Notes: generated by a model from the sequence alone, not told the origin. Positions 33,316 to 42,417 are shown, counted from the first letter of the stretch. The stretch: 64,000 nt of DNA from an uncultured Clostridia bacterium (GCA_948676835.1 CAPOZU010000003.1:1-64000), one strand, 5' to 3'. Numbers and translations are program-made.

Positions 33316-33357
33316 TTAAATCCCCACTTCCCAGTTGATATTCAAATTATTTTCCAT
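33316..33357 (-). CDS. 13-codon open frame upstream of the KilA-N gene
   Basis: ATG with GGTGAG upstream encodes MENNLNINWEVGI and stops. It lies between the acetyltransferase gene and the KilA-N gene. The end INWEVGI resembles the VNWNVAAY start of the nearby recombinase, so it may be the remnant of a recombinase N-terminus, or a leader peptide. An imperfect hairpin (about 33272-33316) follows it. Low confidence that it is a gene. Confidence 0.25.
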   Translation of the reverse strand: MENNLNINWEVGI

Positions 33358-33371
33358 TTTTCTCACCTTCT

Positions 33372-33875
33372 TTATTTTATATCATAATGATATTTAACTT
33401 GAACAATTCTTTTATTTTCGTTATCATCATCTTCTGCAACTAATTGTCCACCCATTTTTTCATAAAATTTTCGTGCATTTGTATTATATTTATTACATGA
33501 AATAAAAAACTTATTATAGCCATTATTTTTTATTTTGTTATATCCTAAAACAAATAATTCTTTGCCAATTCCTATCTTTTGAAAATCTTTTCTTAAATAT
33601 AATAACCCAATTTCTTGTTCATAATTATCAAACTTTCTAATTGGAATTCCAACATCCATATATCCAACTAGTTCTTCATTACTTTCGACAACATAAAAAG
33701 ATATATCTTTATTATTTATTAGACTTTGAAAACTCTCTTCTGATTTTTCGTAATCAAAATTATCAATTATATCATCACTATATATTCCTCTATAAGTTTC
33801 ATCCCATACTTTTTGTTTTAATATAGCTAAATTTTTCACATCATTTTTGGTTGCTTTTCTAATACTGTACTCCAT
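33372..33875 (-). CDS. GNAT family N-acetyltransferase
   Basis: This 167-aa acetyltransferase has the GNAT pattern: N-terminal YSIRKATKNDVKNLAILKQKVW, central IGLLYLRKDFQKIGIGKELFV, whose Q-x-x-G-I-G is the acetyl-CoA pyrophosphate motif, and C-terminal NKYNTNARKFYEKMGGQLV. The substrate is unknown. It lies upstream of the KilA-N gene on the same strand, 137 bp apart. Confidence 0.85.
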   Translation of the reverse strand: MEYSIRKATKNDVKNLAILKQKVWDETYRGIYSDDIIDNFDYEKSEESFQSLINNKDISFYVVESNEELVGYMDVGIPIRKFDNYEQEIGLLYLRKDFQKIGIGKELFVLGYNKIKNNGYNKFFISCNKYNTNARKFYEKMGGQLVAEDDDNENKRIVQVKYHYDIK

Positions 33876-33993
33876 TATTTATCATCTCTTTTCATGTTTA
33901 TACAAATATTGTATATTATATCACATTTTGTAGTGTTTATAAAGTATTATGTAAAATAAATTTTAGTTAAATTCTTATCTATTTATATGAAAA

Positions 33994-34026
33994 AAATCCC
34001 CCTTAGCGTTACCAAATAGAGGATTT
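33994..34026 (-). terminator. Terminator after the second ComEC-like gene
   Basis: AAATCCCC (from 33994) pairs imperfectly with GAGGATTT (34019-34026) around a loop of about 16 nt, followed by TTTTTTTC on the minus strand. It lies 39 bp after the stop of the gene at 34066. Confidence 0.5.
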
Positions 34027-34065
34027 GTCGAATTTTAAATTTGAAACACTTTTATCTTAACAATC

Positions 34066-35031
34066 TTATGCCTCAATCTCAATTCCATTTTGATTAAATT
34101 TTATGATTCTATCTCCTAAAAATGATAATACACATTGTGCTCTAAGTTCCTGTACCCAGTTTTGTACTTCTATACTTTTCCATCTTCCTGAATTATATCC
34201 ACTGCCAGGATTATTGTTATATAACCACATTGGACAATTAAAACAACATACTTTAGGTGCTATTGCTATATAAACATCTTTGCTCACACCATTTTGTCCA
34301 TGATGAGCCATTTGAACAACATCTGCTTTTAGTTTTTGAGGATCATTTAGTAATTCTATACTTGCATAATAGTATGCATCTCCCAAAAATATAATACTTT
34401 TATTTACATCTGTTGCTGTCATTTTAAAACACATGCTACTATCATTTCCATTATCTGTGTTTATCATTTCTGGATCTGCAATTTTCAATATGTCACATCT
34501 TACATTATCCATATAAATTTCTTGATTTTTCGTACAAGATATTTTATTTTTTATTTTTTTACTATCCAAAAGATTTAGCATTTTTTGTTCTGTTTCAAAA
34601 CCTCTTTCATCGTACTCCTTATACCATTCTAATGAATTAAATGAATAATATAAATTTTCAATTGTTATATCACATTCATCGTCTTGCAATATTTGAATTA
34701 AAGCTCCTACGTGATCTTGATGTGGATGTGTAATATACCAATGTGAAACAGTTCCATTACCTAATCTTTTTATGTATTCTACTAAAAACTGTTTGTCTGC
34801 ATCTATTCCACCATCAACTACTATTAACTCATTATTTTTTGTTGTAATTACATAACCACATGAAATTACTCCACCATATTCTTGCAACGTAGAACCTGCA
34901 ATAACGTATATTTTCATACTATCCTTTTGAAGTTCTGAAATTTCATTTTTATGAGTATATAATAAATAGCTTACTAATAAACTGATTATTAGTAAGACTA
35001 TTATAACTATATATAATTCTTTTTTCTTCAT
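34066..35031 (-). CDS. ComEC C-terminal-like MBL-fold hydrolase 2
   Basis: I start at ATG 35031 (AGAGGAA upstream), giving 321 aa; the longer frame runs back into the upstream gene. It has an N-terminal membrane segment (about 6-24) and a metallo-beta-lactamase domain with HPHQDH (H101, H103, D105, H106), FLGDAYY and MAHHGQNGVS, the ComEC/Rec2 hydrolase pattern. As with the gene at 17428, no channel domain is attached. The two proteins share architecture but little sequence, so they are distant relatives rather than a recent duplication. Confidence 0.8.
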   Translation of the reverse strand: MKKKELYIVIIVLLIISLLVSYLLYTHKNEISELQKDSMKIYVIAGSTLQEYGGVISCGYVITTKNNELIVVDGGIDADKQFLVEYIKRLGNGTVSHWYITHPHQDHVGALIQILQDDECDITIENLYYSFNSLEWYKEYDERGFETEQKMLNLLDSKKIKNKISCTKNQEIYMDNVRCDILKIADPEMINTDNGNDSSMCFKMTATDVNKSIIFLGDAYYYASIELLNDPQKLKADVVQMAHHGQNGVSKDVYIAIAPKVCCFNCPMWLYNNNPGSGYNSGRWKSIEVQNWVQELRAQCVLSFLGDRIIKFNQNGIEIEA

Positions 35032-35056
35032 TTTAGTTCCTCTATTAAAATGATTA

Positions 35057-35527
35057 TTATAATCTATATTGGTTTCTATCAGCTCTTTCATCAAATTGCC
35101 TGTCATAATCTTCATTTTTATAAAACCAATCTGCTTTCTTATTTCCATTTCCTAAATTTCTATTTTTGTTAATTAAAATATCTAAAAATGTTAATAATGG
35201 AATTATTACTCCTACTACAGTAAAAATCAAATTTGCTCCTGTTGCAATATCAAATCCACTTGCAACTGACGCTGTTAAATATTCATATAATGCTGTTCCA
35301 AAATATATTCCATATAATGCCAAATATGCTGCAGCACCAACAATATTTCTTTTTACAACTAAAATTAGGCATGGTAATGTTAAAAATAGCAATGCTATCT
35401 CATAAGTTGTATTTAGAGGTGTTGTAAAAAATTCTCTGTCTAATTGATAAAGTATTGTTACTATTGCTCTAAATCCCCAAAAGATTATTGCTAAAAATGT
35501 TAATAAATAACTAAATAAACTTGTCAT
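35057..35527 (-). CDS. Multi-pass membrane protein, unrecognised
   Basis: This 156-aa protein has four hydrophobic segments (about 5-25, 43-60, 63-85 and 97-120) and a polar, charged tail (NKNRNLGNGNKKADWFYKNEDYDRQFDERADRNQYRL). It is not recognised. A ribosome site is present before the ATG. It ends 25 bp before the second ComEC-like gene, so the two are probably co-transcribed. Confidence 0.65.
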   Translation of the reverse strand: MTSLFSYLLTFLAIIFWGFRAIVTILYQLDREFFTTPLNTTYEIALLFLTLPCLILVVKRNIVGAAAYLALYGIYFGTALYEYLTASVASGFDIATGANLIFTVVGVIIPLLTFLDILINKNRNLGNGNKKADWFYKNEDYDRQFDERADRNQYRL

Positions 35528-35610
35528 ATGTATTCCTCCTTATTTTGATTACATTTTAACATAAAATAACACATATATCAATATTTCTGCAAGTATAAAA
35601 AATGGAAAAA

Positions 35611-35638
35611 CACCTCAAATATCTTAGTATTTGGGGTG
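35611..35638 (-). terminator. Terminator after the DUF1292 gene
   Basis: CACCTCAAATA (35611-35621) pairs with TATTTGGGGTG (35628-35638), with a 6-nt loop and a T5 tract on the minus strand. It ends the ireB-ruvX-DUF1292 block. Confidence 0.85.
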
Positions 35639-35659
35639 CAATTTCACTATACTTTTAAA

Positions 35660-35977
35660 TTATTCACCATCTGTGAAATTAAATTCTTCTTTAAATTTTT
35701 CTTTAAATATTTCAAATACAGCTGTTAAAGTTTCTTCATCATCAACACTAACATATGATTCTTCTTCACTGTTTTCTTCTGAATCATCAACTTTTAATAT
35801 AACAACTTCTCCGTCATCTTCTTCTCCATCTTCAAGAACTGGTAATAAGACAACATAGTCTTCTGATTCATATTCTATTAAATCTAAAAATTCGAATTTT
35901 ACTTCATTTCCATTTTCATCATTTAATATTATGATATTACTGATTTCTTCATCAAATCCGTTATTTTCTTCGTCCAT
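35660..35977 (-). CDS. DUF1292 protein (YrzB-like)
   Basis: Small acidic cytoplasmic protein of 105 aa and unknown function. The DUF1292 core is IIILNDENGNEVKFEFLDLIEYESEDYVVLLPV, followed by an acidic stretch and a C-terminal ETLTAVFEIFKEKFKEEFNF. It follows ruvX and ireB, the same order as yrzL-yrrK-yrzB in Bacillus. Confidence 0.88.
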   Translation of the reverse strand: MDEENNGFDEEISNIIILNDENGNEVKFEFLDLIEYESEDYVVLLPVLEDGEEDDGEVVILKVDDSEENSEEESYVSVDDEETLTAVFEIFKEKFKEEFNFTDGE

Positions 35978-36071
35978 TTTAATACTCCTTCCTTTGTATA
36001 CAATTCATACAAATCTAAAAATATAATATACTAAAGCATTTCTTTTTGCAATAGTTTTATACAATTTTTTT

Positions 36072-36488
36072 CTATTTTAATTTATTCATATACATTTCTA
36101 AAATGTATACTGCAGAAATAGTATCTACTATGCCTCTTTTTTTAGTTTTATTAATATCTAAAAAGTTCATAGTTTTATGTGCTGCAACAGTAGTTAATCT
36201 TTCATCTATTGTTTCTATTTTTATTTTATTATATTTGCATTTTAATTTATGAATAAATTTTTCTGTTACATCTGCTCTAACAGTTTTAGTTCCATCCATA
36301 TTATAAGGCATACCTACAACTATTGTATCTACTGGATATTTTTCCAAAATTTCATCAAGCCTTTTTAATAATATTTTATCATTACCATTATGAGAAATGG
36401 TTTCCAGTCCTTGTGCAGTAATTCCTAAGCTATCAGAAACAGCAATTCCAACTCTGCTATCACCATAGTCAATTCCTAAAATACGCAT
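36072..36488 (-). CDS. ruvX: Putative pre-16S rRNA nuclease / Holliday junction resolvase YqgF
   Basis: RNase H-fold protein of the YqgF/RuvX family, 138 aa. Visible motifs are MRILGIDYGDSRVGIAVSD at the N-terminus, VGMPYNMDGT, and DERLTTVAAHKTM. In Escherichia coli the homolog processes 16S rRNA; a resolvase role is also proposed. It starts 4 bp after ireB. Confidence 0.95.
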   Translation of the reverse strand: MRILGIDYGDSRVGIAVSDSLGITAQGLETISHNGNDKILLKRLDEILEKYPVDTIVVGMPYNMDGTKTVRADVTEKFIHKLKCKYNKIKIETIDERLTTVAAHKTMNFLDINKTKKRGIVDTISAVYILEMYMNKLK

Positions 36489-36492
36489 AGAA

Positions 36493-36747
36493 TTAATCTT
36501 CCAATCCTATATAATCTTTAACCATTTTTTCTAGGAGTTCATCTCTTTCTATTAACCTAATTAAATTTCTAGCATCATTATGACTAGTAATATAAGTAGG
36601 GTCACCAGATAAAATATATCCAACTATTTGATTTATTGGGTTATATCCTTTTTCTACTAAAGCTTGATATACTTCCTTTAGAATTTCTTTTGCTCTTATG
36701 CTTTTATCTTTGTCGACTTTAAAGCTCATTGTTTTATCAACAGCCAT
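36493..36747 (-). CDS. ireB: IreB family regulatory phosphoprotein
   Basis: Small protein (84 aa) of the IreB/DUF965 family. In Enterococcus faecalis IreB is phosphorylated by the Ser/Thr kinase IreK and influences cephalosporin resistance. Here the conserved MSFKVDKD, VYQALVEKGYNPINQIVGYILSGDPTYITSHNDARNLIRLIERDELLE stretch is intact. The usual upstream neighbour alaS is replaced by the GAF/GGDEF-like gene 11 bp away. Confidence 0.93.
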   Translation of the reverse strand: MAVDKTMSFKVDKDKSIRAKEILKEVYQALVEKGYNPINQIVGYILSGDPTYITSHNDARNLIRLIERDELLEKMVKDYIGLED

Positions 36748-36758
36748 TTTAATCCCTC

Positions 36759-37895
36759 CTAAATATAATTAATTTGACTTTCATTTTTGTCAGCAGAATC
36801 TAAATATTCTTCTAATTTTTTATTTAACTGTTCTAATCCTGTACCTTTGTAATAAGTAGAAACAACAAAGTTAAGTTGTGGTGATGCAGATTTTTCTTCT
36901 TGAAGTTCTTTTACTTTTACTTTTTTTCCATTTAAAACTTTTACAACAGTTTTTTCAGAAGCTTCTTCTATAATTTCAATTTCTTCAATTTCATTTTTTA
37001 AGTCTTTTAAGAATTCGTCAACACTGTTTTCTTCAACTCCAGAAAATACTATTGCAAATTTTGGTCCCATATATCTTACAAATACATATTGAGCCGCCAT
37101 TTTTGTTTTTACTATATTACTAATTTCAGTTATTATATCATTACCAAAGTTTCTTCCTGCTTTTTCATTAATATCTTCAATATTTATAATTTTAAACATA
37201 CATATTGCTGATGTTGGATATTTATCAAATGTTTTTTTACCTTTACTATATAAGTATTCAGCAGAATATAATCCTGTAAATTTGTCAACTCTTATTATGT
37301 TTTCCATTGCATCTTGATATGACATTGTTGATAAAACAGATATTATATTATCTTTAACAACTTCAATAATTGTTGTATTTGTCTTATCAAAAGCATGCAT
37401 TCTTCCACTTTCCATTATCCAATATCCTATATAAATATTATCTATATATAGTGGGAAAAACATTGCTGATTTAGCTCTACCCATTTCAACTTTTTGATAA
37501 GGTAATTTTTCATTTTCATTCTCTATTGTTATATATTTAGGAGTTGCATTTCTAATACTGTCTTGGAATATTTCTTCGCTTCCCAAGTTAGTTAGTGTTT
37601 CATGATGTATTTTATCAACATTTGTTGCTTTTATAACATATTCTGCTCCATCAAATACCACTATTGTTGAGTATTTTATATCATATTTTTCTATTACAAT
37701 ATCGTTTATAGCATTCAATTTGGTTTCTACAGAATCTTCCTCACCAGCAATTTTCATAAAGTCTTGTAAAACTGTTAGTTGGTCAATTAATTGATTTATA
37801 TTATTATATGAATCAATTTTTTTCTGAATATGAATGTTGTATGAAACTAATACTCCTATTACAACTATTAAAACTATAATTACACCTACGGCCAA
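36759..37895 (-). CDS. Membrane protein with GAF and degenerate GGDEF domains
   Basis: This 378-aa protein has an N-terminal membrane segment (about 3-19), a GAF-like domain (about 45-190) and a GGDEF-fold domain (about 200-330) with DKFTGLYSAEYL at its start. The catalytic loop that should read GGDEF is MGPKF (276-280), so diguanylate cyclase activity is unlikely; it may bind nucleotide or act as a scaffold. A 40-residue tail follows. The start is TTG with GAGGTG upstream. It is the last gene of a unit with the TadZ-like protein (22 bp upstream) and lies 11 bp before ireB. Confidence 0.75.
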   Translation of the reverse strand: MAVGVIIVLIVVIGVLVSYNIHIQKKIDSYNNINQLIDQLTVLQDFMKIAGEEDSVETKLNAINDIVIEKYDIKYSTIVVFDGAEYVIKATNVDKIHHETLTNLGSEEIFQDSIRNATPKYITIENENEKLPYQKVEMGRAKSAMFFPLYIDNIYIGYWIMESGRMHAFDKTNTTIIEVVKDNIISVLSTMSYQDAMENIIRVDKFTGLYSAEYLYSKGKKTFDKYPTSAICMFKIINIEDINEKAGRNFGNDIITEISNIVKTKMAAQYVFVRYMGPKFAIVFSGVEENSVDEFLKDLKNEIEEIEIIEEASEKTVVKVLNGKKVKVKELQEEKSASPQLNFVVSTYYKGTGLEQLNKKLEEYLDSADKNESQINYI

Positions 37896-37917
37896 GTTAT
37901 TTCACCTCTACTATATT

Positions 37918-40788
37918 TTAGTATTTTTTTCTCATCTGATTTAATGTGTTATTTATATCATTTGAAAAACCTTTTTTAGCAAATCTACTAGTTTGTTGAG
38001 TAGCTTTTTGACTCCCACCACCATAAGTAGTCTTACTTACTAAAGGATATACCATATTTCCTAATGTTCTTAATTTATTATTAAATGCATTTGGATATCC
38101 ATTTATTGATATTGAGCAAGTAGCTATTGAGTCTAAATATTTTGCATAAACTGCATTATCAAAAGGTATTGTACATGCTTTTACCATGTCTTTATTGAAT
38201 AATTCATTCATATATGACATAGAAGGATCATTATAGAATGACATACCTCCAATAATTGCTTTTTCACTCAAACTTTTTACTTTTATTTCTTTATTTATTA
38301 CAACTCTAACTTTTTCTGGTTCTAAAACTCCAATATTCTTTAAATCTCTTAAAAATGCTGTTAGAGGTTGAATTGTTAGAATATCCATAGATTGAACCAA
38401 GTATATTTCTTGACAACTAGCAAAATATGCTGGTGGTGTATCAAAATCACAATCTATTAATATTAGTGAGTAATTTTGAACTAATGTTGATAGAATTGTT
38501 TCTGCATCAGAATAATCTTTTCCATCATTTGGTAATGCAGTAAATACAGTTAAATTCTTATTAACTTTTATTCCTTCATTAAAACCATTTGATAATTTAC
38601 TAATTGAATTATAAGCAATATTTCTTAATTCTTCTTCATTATTTGTAAATATATAATAAGAATTTCTATTTTTTGTCATATCTAAAATCGCTGTATTTAT
38701 TCCTATTGATGAGAATAAAGCAGCTAAGTTATTTACTAAGAATGATGTTCCATTTTTTGTTGTTCCTAAAAATGTAACTATCTTCTTGTCCTTAGTTAAT
38801 AAACTATTTAAATTTGACATAGAGTAATCAACTTTTGGTTTTATACTTTCTATTTCTTGAGGTTCTGAAGAAATTGTTTGTGTATTAGTAATAGGTTCCT
38901 CTTCATCTTCTTCAAAATCTGTTAATAATACATCATCTTCAAATTCATCATCAACACCAGGAATTCCTTGTGGCATGTCATCTAAATCGTCTAAATCATC
39001 TAAATCTGGTAATGCAACTTCATCAGTATAATCACCATCTTCAAATTCATCATCTAATCCAGGTAAACCTCCGTCTTCATATTCTTCTTCATCAGATAAT
39101 CCTGGCAATTCTTCTTCCTCAAATTCTTCGTCGTCTTCCATTCCTGGTAAAACTTCTTCTTCGAATTCTTCGTCATCTTCTATTCCTGGTAAGACTTCTT
39201 CTTCGAATTCTTCGTCATCTTCTAGCCCTGGTAAGCTTTCATCTTCAAATTCTTCGTCATCTTCCATTCCTGGTAAGACTTCTTCTTCGAATTCTTCATC
39301 ATTGTCTAGCCCTGGTAAGCTTTCATCTTCAAATTCTTCGTCATCTTCTAATCCAGGTAAGCCTTCGGTTTCGAAATCGTCTTCATCATTAAAAGCTTCT
39401 AAACCAGGTAACATATCATCATCAAATTCATCATCTAAATTTGAATTACTTTTTTCTAATTCTTCGAATTCATCAATCATTGGTAGAACAAATTCATCAT
39501 CATCATCTTCTTCAAGTTTTTGTTTTTGAATTTTTTCTTTATTTTCAATAACTGGTGGAATTGAAGGTCTAACTTTTTTTGGTGCTTCAACTTTTGGTGG
39601 CTCTACAATTTTCTTTTCTTCTTTAACAACTGGTTGCTCTTTTTCAACCTTTTGTGGTTGTACTTTTACTCTAACTTTTTTTATTACAACACTTCCATCT
39701 GGCATTACAACTTTTTTCTTAACTATTTTTGTTTCTTCTGCACCATTTTGAGGTATTTGTTTAGTTATAGTTTTTTCTGCTTTCTGAGTTGTAACTTTTT
39801 TAACTTCCGCTTTTTCTTCTTGCATATTTTCTACAGGAGTTCTTTTCTTAATAACATTTTTGGTTGTTCTTTGAACATTAGAAGCAACATCTGGAATTTC
39901 TAATTTTTGCCCCATTGGTCTAACAGCTTGTGTTGATTTATTTTTTGATGTTCTAACAGATGATGGTATAACTATAGGTCCTGACATCTTATTTTCATTC
40001 ATTTTGCTTTCAATTATATCTATTTTTATTCCTGTATTTTTTTGGACATCTTTTGCTTTTAAAGTATCTCTATTTATTTTTTGAATTGTTCCACCAGCAG
40101 CCATTAATTCTTGATATTTTGGACTATCTTCTTCCAAAACAGCTTTAACATTTATTGGTAAACAATTTACAATTATCCTTAATTGATCGTCTGTATATTG
40201 AGATGCAATATTAGCGAAACTTTCAGCAAACTTATCTGTATTTTTCCCTAATTTTTTAAAATGTGTATTGATATTTTGAATTTCAAGTTCGCTAACTTCT
40301 TTATCACTTTCCTTTGAATAATTAACATCATCAGAATCTATTTTATAGTACATTTTTGCTTCTTTTTTTACTCTAGGTTTGTTAATTAATCTACAAACTT
40401 GATCCATACTTCTTTCAGTACCTAATAAAGCATTGTAAATTCCTATACCAAATATTTTTACTAAAAATGAAGTACCTTTTGTACGTCTATCTGAACATAT
40501 TAAAATAATAGCAGTATCATTACCGTCAATGTCTTGTGCTTCATCGCTAATATTATCAAGCTTATCAAAGATAAATTTATCTATTGCATCATAATTATTA
40601 TTTGAAAATGGTTCTAAATCTTCACTTATAACTATTCTATCATAGCTTTTATCCTTTTGTATCTCTTTTAATATTGCGTCAAAGTAATAAACATTTTTAA
40701 AAGAAAGAATTTCTTTATATTCTTTTTGATATCTTTTAATTATATTTTCTGATACCTTTTCATTACTAACCGCAAATAAAACTTTCAT
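37918..40788 (-). CDS. TadZ/CpaE-like protein with acidic repeats and degenerate P-loop
   Basis: A 956-aa protein. The N-terminal ~150 residues look like an atypical receiver domain (MKVLFAVSNEKVSENIIKRY, RIVISEDLEPF). A basic/Pro-rich linker (about 270-420) follows, then nine acidic LPG repeats (about 457-578). The C-terminal 300 residues resemble a MinD/CpaE/TadZ domain: KKIVTFLGTTKNGTSF stands where the Walker A KGGxGKT should be, with both signature lysines missing, and LILIDCDFDTPP is the Walker B region. TadZ-type proteins position pilus or secretion machines at a pole. No other tad gene is in the window. It lies 4 bp downstream of the small membrane protein gene. Confidence 0.7.
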   Translation of the reverse strand: MKVLFAVSNEKVSENIIKRYQKEYKEILSFKNVYYFDAILKEIQKDKSYDRIVISEDLEPFSNNNYDAIDKFIFDKLDNISDEAQDIDGNDTAIILICSDRRTKGTSFLVKIFGIGIYNALLGTERSMDQVCRLINKPRVKKEAKMYYKIDSDDVNYSKESDKEVSELEIQNINTHFKKLGKNTDKFAESFANIASQYTDDQLRIIVNCLPINVKAVLEEDSPKYQELMAAGGTIQKINRDTLKAKDVQKNTGIKIDIIESKMNENKMSGPIVIPSSVRTSKNKSTQAVRPMGQKLEIPDVASNVQRTTKNVIKKRTPVENMQEEKAEVKKVTTQKAEKTITKQIPQNGAEETKIVKKKVVMPDGSVVIKKVRVKVQPQKVEKEQPVVKEEKKIVEPPKVEAPKKVRPSIPPVIENKEKIQKQKLEEDDDDEFVLPMIDEFEELEKSNSNLDDEFDDDMLPGLEAFNDEDDFETEGLPGLEDDEEFEDESLPGLDNDEEFEEEVLPGMEDDEEFEDESLPGLEDDEEFEEEVLPGIEDDEEFEEEVLPGMEDDEEFEEEELPGLSDEEEYEDGGLPGLDDEFEDGDYTDEVALPDLDDLDDLDDMPQGIPGVDDEFEDDVLLTDFEEDEEEPITNTQTISSEPQEIESIKPKVDYSMSNLNSLLTKDKKIVTFLGTTKNGTSFLVNNLAALFSSIGINTAILDMTKNRNSYYIFTNNEEELRNIAYNSISKLSNGFNEGIKVNKNLTVFTALPNDGKDYSDAETILSTLVQNYSLILIDCDFDTPPAYFASCQEIYLVQSMDILTIQPLTAFLRDLKNIGVLEPEKVRVVINKEIKVKSLSEKAIIGGMSFYNDPSMSYMNELFNKDMVKACTIPFDNAVYAKYLDSIATCSISINGYPNAFNNKLRTLGNMVYPLVSKTTYGGGSQKATQQTSRFAKKGFSNDINNTLNQMRKKY
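39055..39416. repeat. In-frame 42-bp tandem repeats (acidic LPG repeats)
   Basis: A coding minisatellite inside the TadZ-like gene. Nine imperfect units share the pattern LPG-[LMI]-x-D-D-E-E-F-E; the middle ones are exactly 14 codons apart and the edge units vary in length. Adjacent units such as EEVLPGMEDDEEFE and DESLPGLEDDEEFE alternate, which suggests growth by two-unit steps. Confidence 0.85.
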
Positions 40789-40792
40789 TTGT

Positions 40793-41209
40793 TTAACCCC
40801 TCCAACCGTTTACTACAACAGCAAAAATTAATGGCAATACTTGGCATATCAATAATATAGTAACAAAAGTTATTATAAGCATAAACCCTCTATCCCTAAC
40901 ATCTAACTTTCTTATTCCTAAAACATATTGATATACAGATCCTATTGCTATACCAACAAAACAAAGTGGTATACTGTATATTCTTACTCCATTTAAAATA
41001 TAAGCAGCAACACCATAAGTAGTAGAGCCATATTTTTCAATATATTCTGCAAGACTACTTTTTGCACTTTCTTTTATTTCAACTAATTCTGTTGCCTGAG
41101 TGGAATTTAAAACTTCCTCTCCTGTAACAGCATAGCATATTGAACATATATTCATTAATACAACTAATGTTATAAATATAATTGCAACTATTGATACTTT
41201 CTTTAACAT
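40793..41209 (-). CDS. Small VirB2/TrbC-like membrane protein
   Basis: This 138-aa protein has an N-terminal signal-like segment (about 5-27, ending CYAVTG), a soluble helical stretch with GEEVLNSTQATELVEIKESAKSSLAEYIEKYG, and two membrane segments (about 77-95 and 107-132) separated by GIRKLDVRDRG. The signal plus two-helix layout is that of VirB2/TrbC pilin-type proteins, but the match is only architectural. It heads a three-gene unit with the TadZ-like and GAF/GGDEF-like genes. Confidence 0.6.
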   Translation of the reverse strand: MLKKVSIVAIIFITLVVLMNICSICYAVTGEEVLNSTQATELVEIKESAKSSLAEYIEKYGSTTYGVAAYILNGVRIYSIPLCFVGIAIGSVYQYVLGIRKLDVRDRGFMLIITFVTILLICQVLPLIFAVVVNGWRG

Positions 41210-41493
41210 TTTTATAAAAAACCTCCTTTAGGTTATTATTTTTTTAATATTTCACATATATTATAATACAATATATTTAAGAAAATATCAACCTAAAATC
41301 ACTAATTTTATCAATTTTTTCAGGCAAATTTACGTCTTTTTGTTACATAAATTTTACAAGTTTTATTGTATAAAAAACATTACTTCCATTATACAATATT
41401 TTATCACAATAATTGTATTCTTAATATCTTCTTTTGTCAAACTTAATTTGTTAAATAATTGATATTTTATTTACTTATTTTTTGTGTAAAAAA

Positions 41494-41518
41494 AGCTGAA
41501 GTTTATAAAACTTCAGCT
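41494..41518 (-). terminator. Terminator overlapping the DMT transporter stop
   Basis: AGCTGAAGTTT (41494-41504) pairs with AAACTTCAGCT (41508-41518). The hairpin includes the last codons and stop of the transporter gene and is followed by a T7 tract on the minus strand. The rest of the 293-bp gap 41210-41502 holds no gene that I can see. Confidence 0.85.
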
Positions 41519-42414
41519 ACCGCTAATATTAGTATTCCGAGTACAACAAGGCTTATTGCACCATACTGTTTTAAAGTTAGTTTTTCTTTCAAGAAAATTC
41601 TTGATAATATTATTGATACAACACATACTGATGAAATCATTGGTGCCGCAACAATTGCACTTCCACTCATTGCGAAAACATATGTAAATTGTCCAGTTGT
41701 TTCACAAATCGCTGCCAAGATTTTATCCTTTTGATTTTTAATGTCTATTTTTTCTTTCTTTAAAATAATAAACATTATTAAAATTATTGCTGAAATTAAA
41801 AATGTTAATTCATATGAAGTATTTGCAACAAGTTCTATTGTATCTTCTGTAACATTTAACAAAGGTGAACAACTTATCTCTAAATAATATGCATCTAAAA
41901 AACTTCCAATAGCATCAAAAATCGCATATAAGAATGGCATCAAAAATGCAATTATAGCTAATTTCTTTCCTAATCTTTTGCTTTTGGGATTACTACTTTT
42001 CATTTCTAAAATTCCTATTAATAGTATTCCTATCACAATTGCTATAATTCCCAAAATTGATAATCCACTTATTGTTTGACCCAAAATTAAAAAACATAAT
42101 ATAGATGTAATTGCTCCAGAAGTATTTTCAATTGGATCTGATATAGATTCTTCTATGTATTTCATTCCAAAAAATGATAATGACATTGAAAAAATATAAC
42201 AAAATGAAACTGGTAAATATACTAGTATATTTTTAAAATTATATCCAATGTCTTGAGTAAGCAAAATGAAAATTGCATGAATTCCCATTACAATTCCAAC
42301 AAATATTGTTGTTTTTAAATGACTATATTTTTCTTTTTCATTTGCTCCTTTTTTATAAAATAATTCTGCTAATCCCCATATTAAAGTTGTAGCTAATGCA
42401 AATATAAACCACAT
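41503..42414 (-). CDS. DMT/EamA family transporter
   Basis: A 303-aa drug/metabolite transporter with about ten membrane helices in two EamA-like halves. The N-terminus MWFIFALATTLIWGLAELFYKKG and the C-terminal half SAIVAAPMISSVCVVSIILSRIFLKEKLTLKQYGAISLVVLGILILA are typical. The substrate is unknown. It starts 3 bp after the methionine gamma-lyase-like gene, suggesting a shared function, possibly export of an amino acid or amine. Confidence 0.87.
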   Translation of the reverse strand: MWFIFALATTLIWGLAELFYKKGANEKEKYSHLKTTIFVGIVMGIHAIFILLTQDIGYNFKNILVYLPVSFCYIFSMSLSFFGMKYIEESISDPIENTSGAITSILCFLILGQTISGLSILGIIAIVIGILLIGILEMKSSNPKSKRLGKKLAIIAFLMPFLYAIFDAIGSFLDAYYLEISCSPLLNVTEDTIELVANTSYELTFLISAIILIMFIILKKEKIDIKNQKDKILAAICETTGQFTYVFAMSGSAIVAAPMISSVCVVSIILSRIFLKEKLTLKQYGAISLVVLGILILAVAEVL

Positions 42415-42417
42415 TTT

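Noticed and set aside
35631..35858. Plus-strand Ser-rich frame opposite the DUF1292 gene
   Set aside because: It arises from the complement of acidic codons, has no ribosome site, and overlaps a terminator.
39055..39416. Regular 42-bp repeats that could be mistaken for a CRISPR array
   Set aside because: The repeats stay in one reading frame and have no unique spacers; no cas gene is present.
38970..39529. Plus-strand frames opposite the acidic repeats of the TadZ-like gene
   Set aside because: They are antisense products of Asp/Glu-rich coding DNA and lack start signals.
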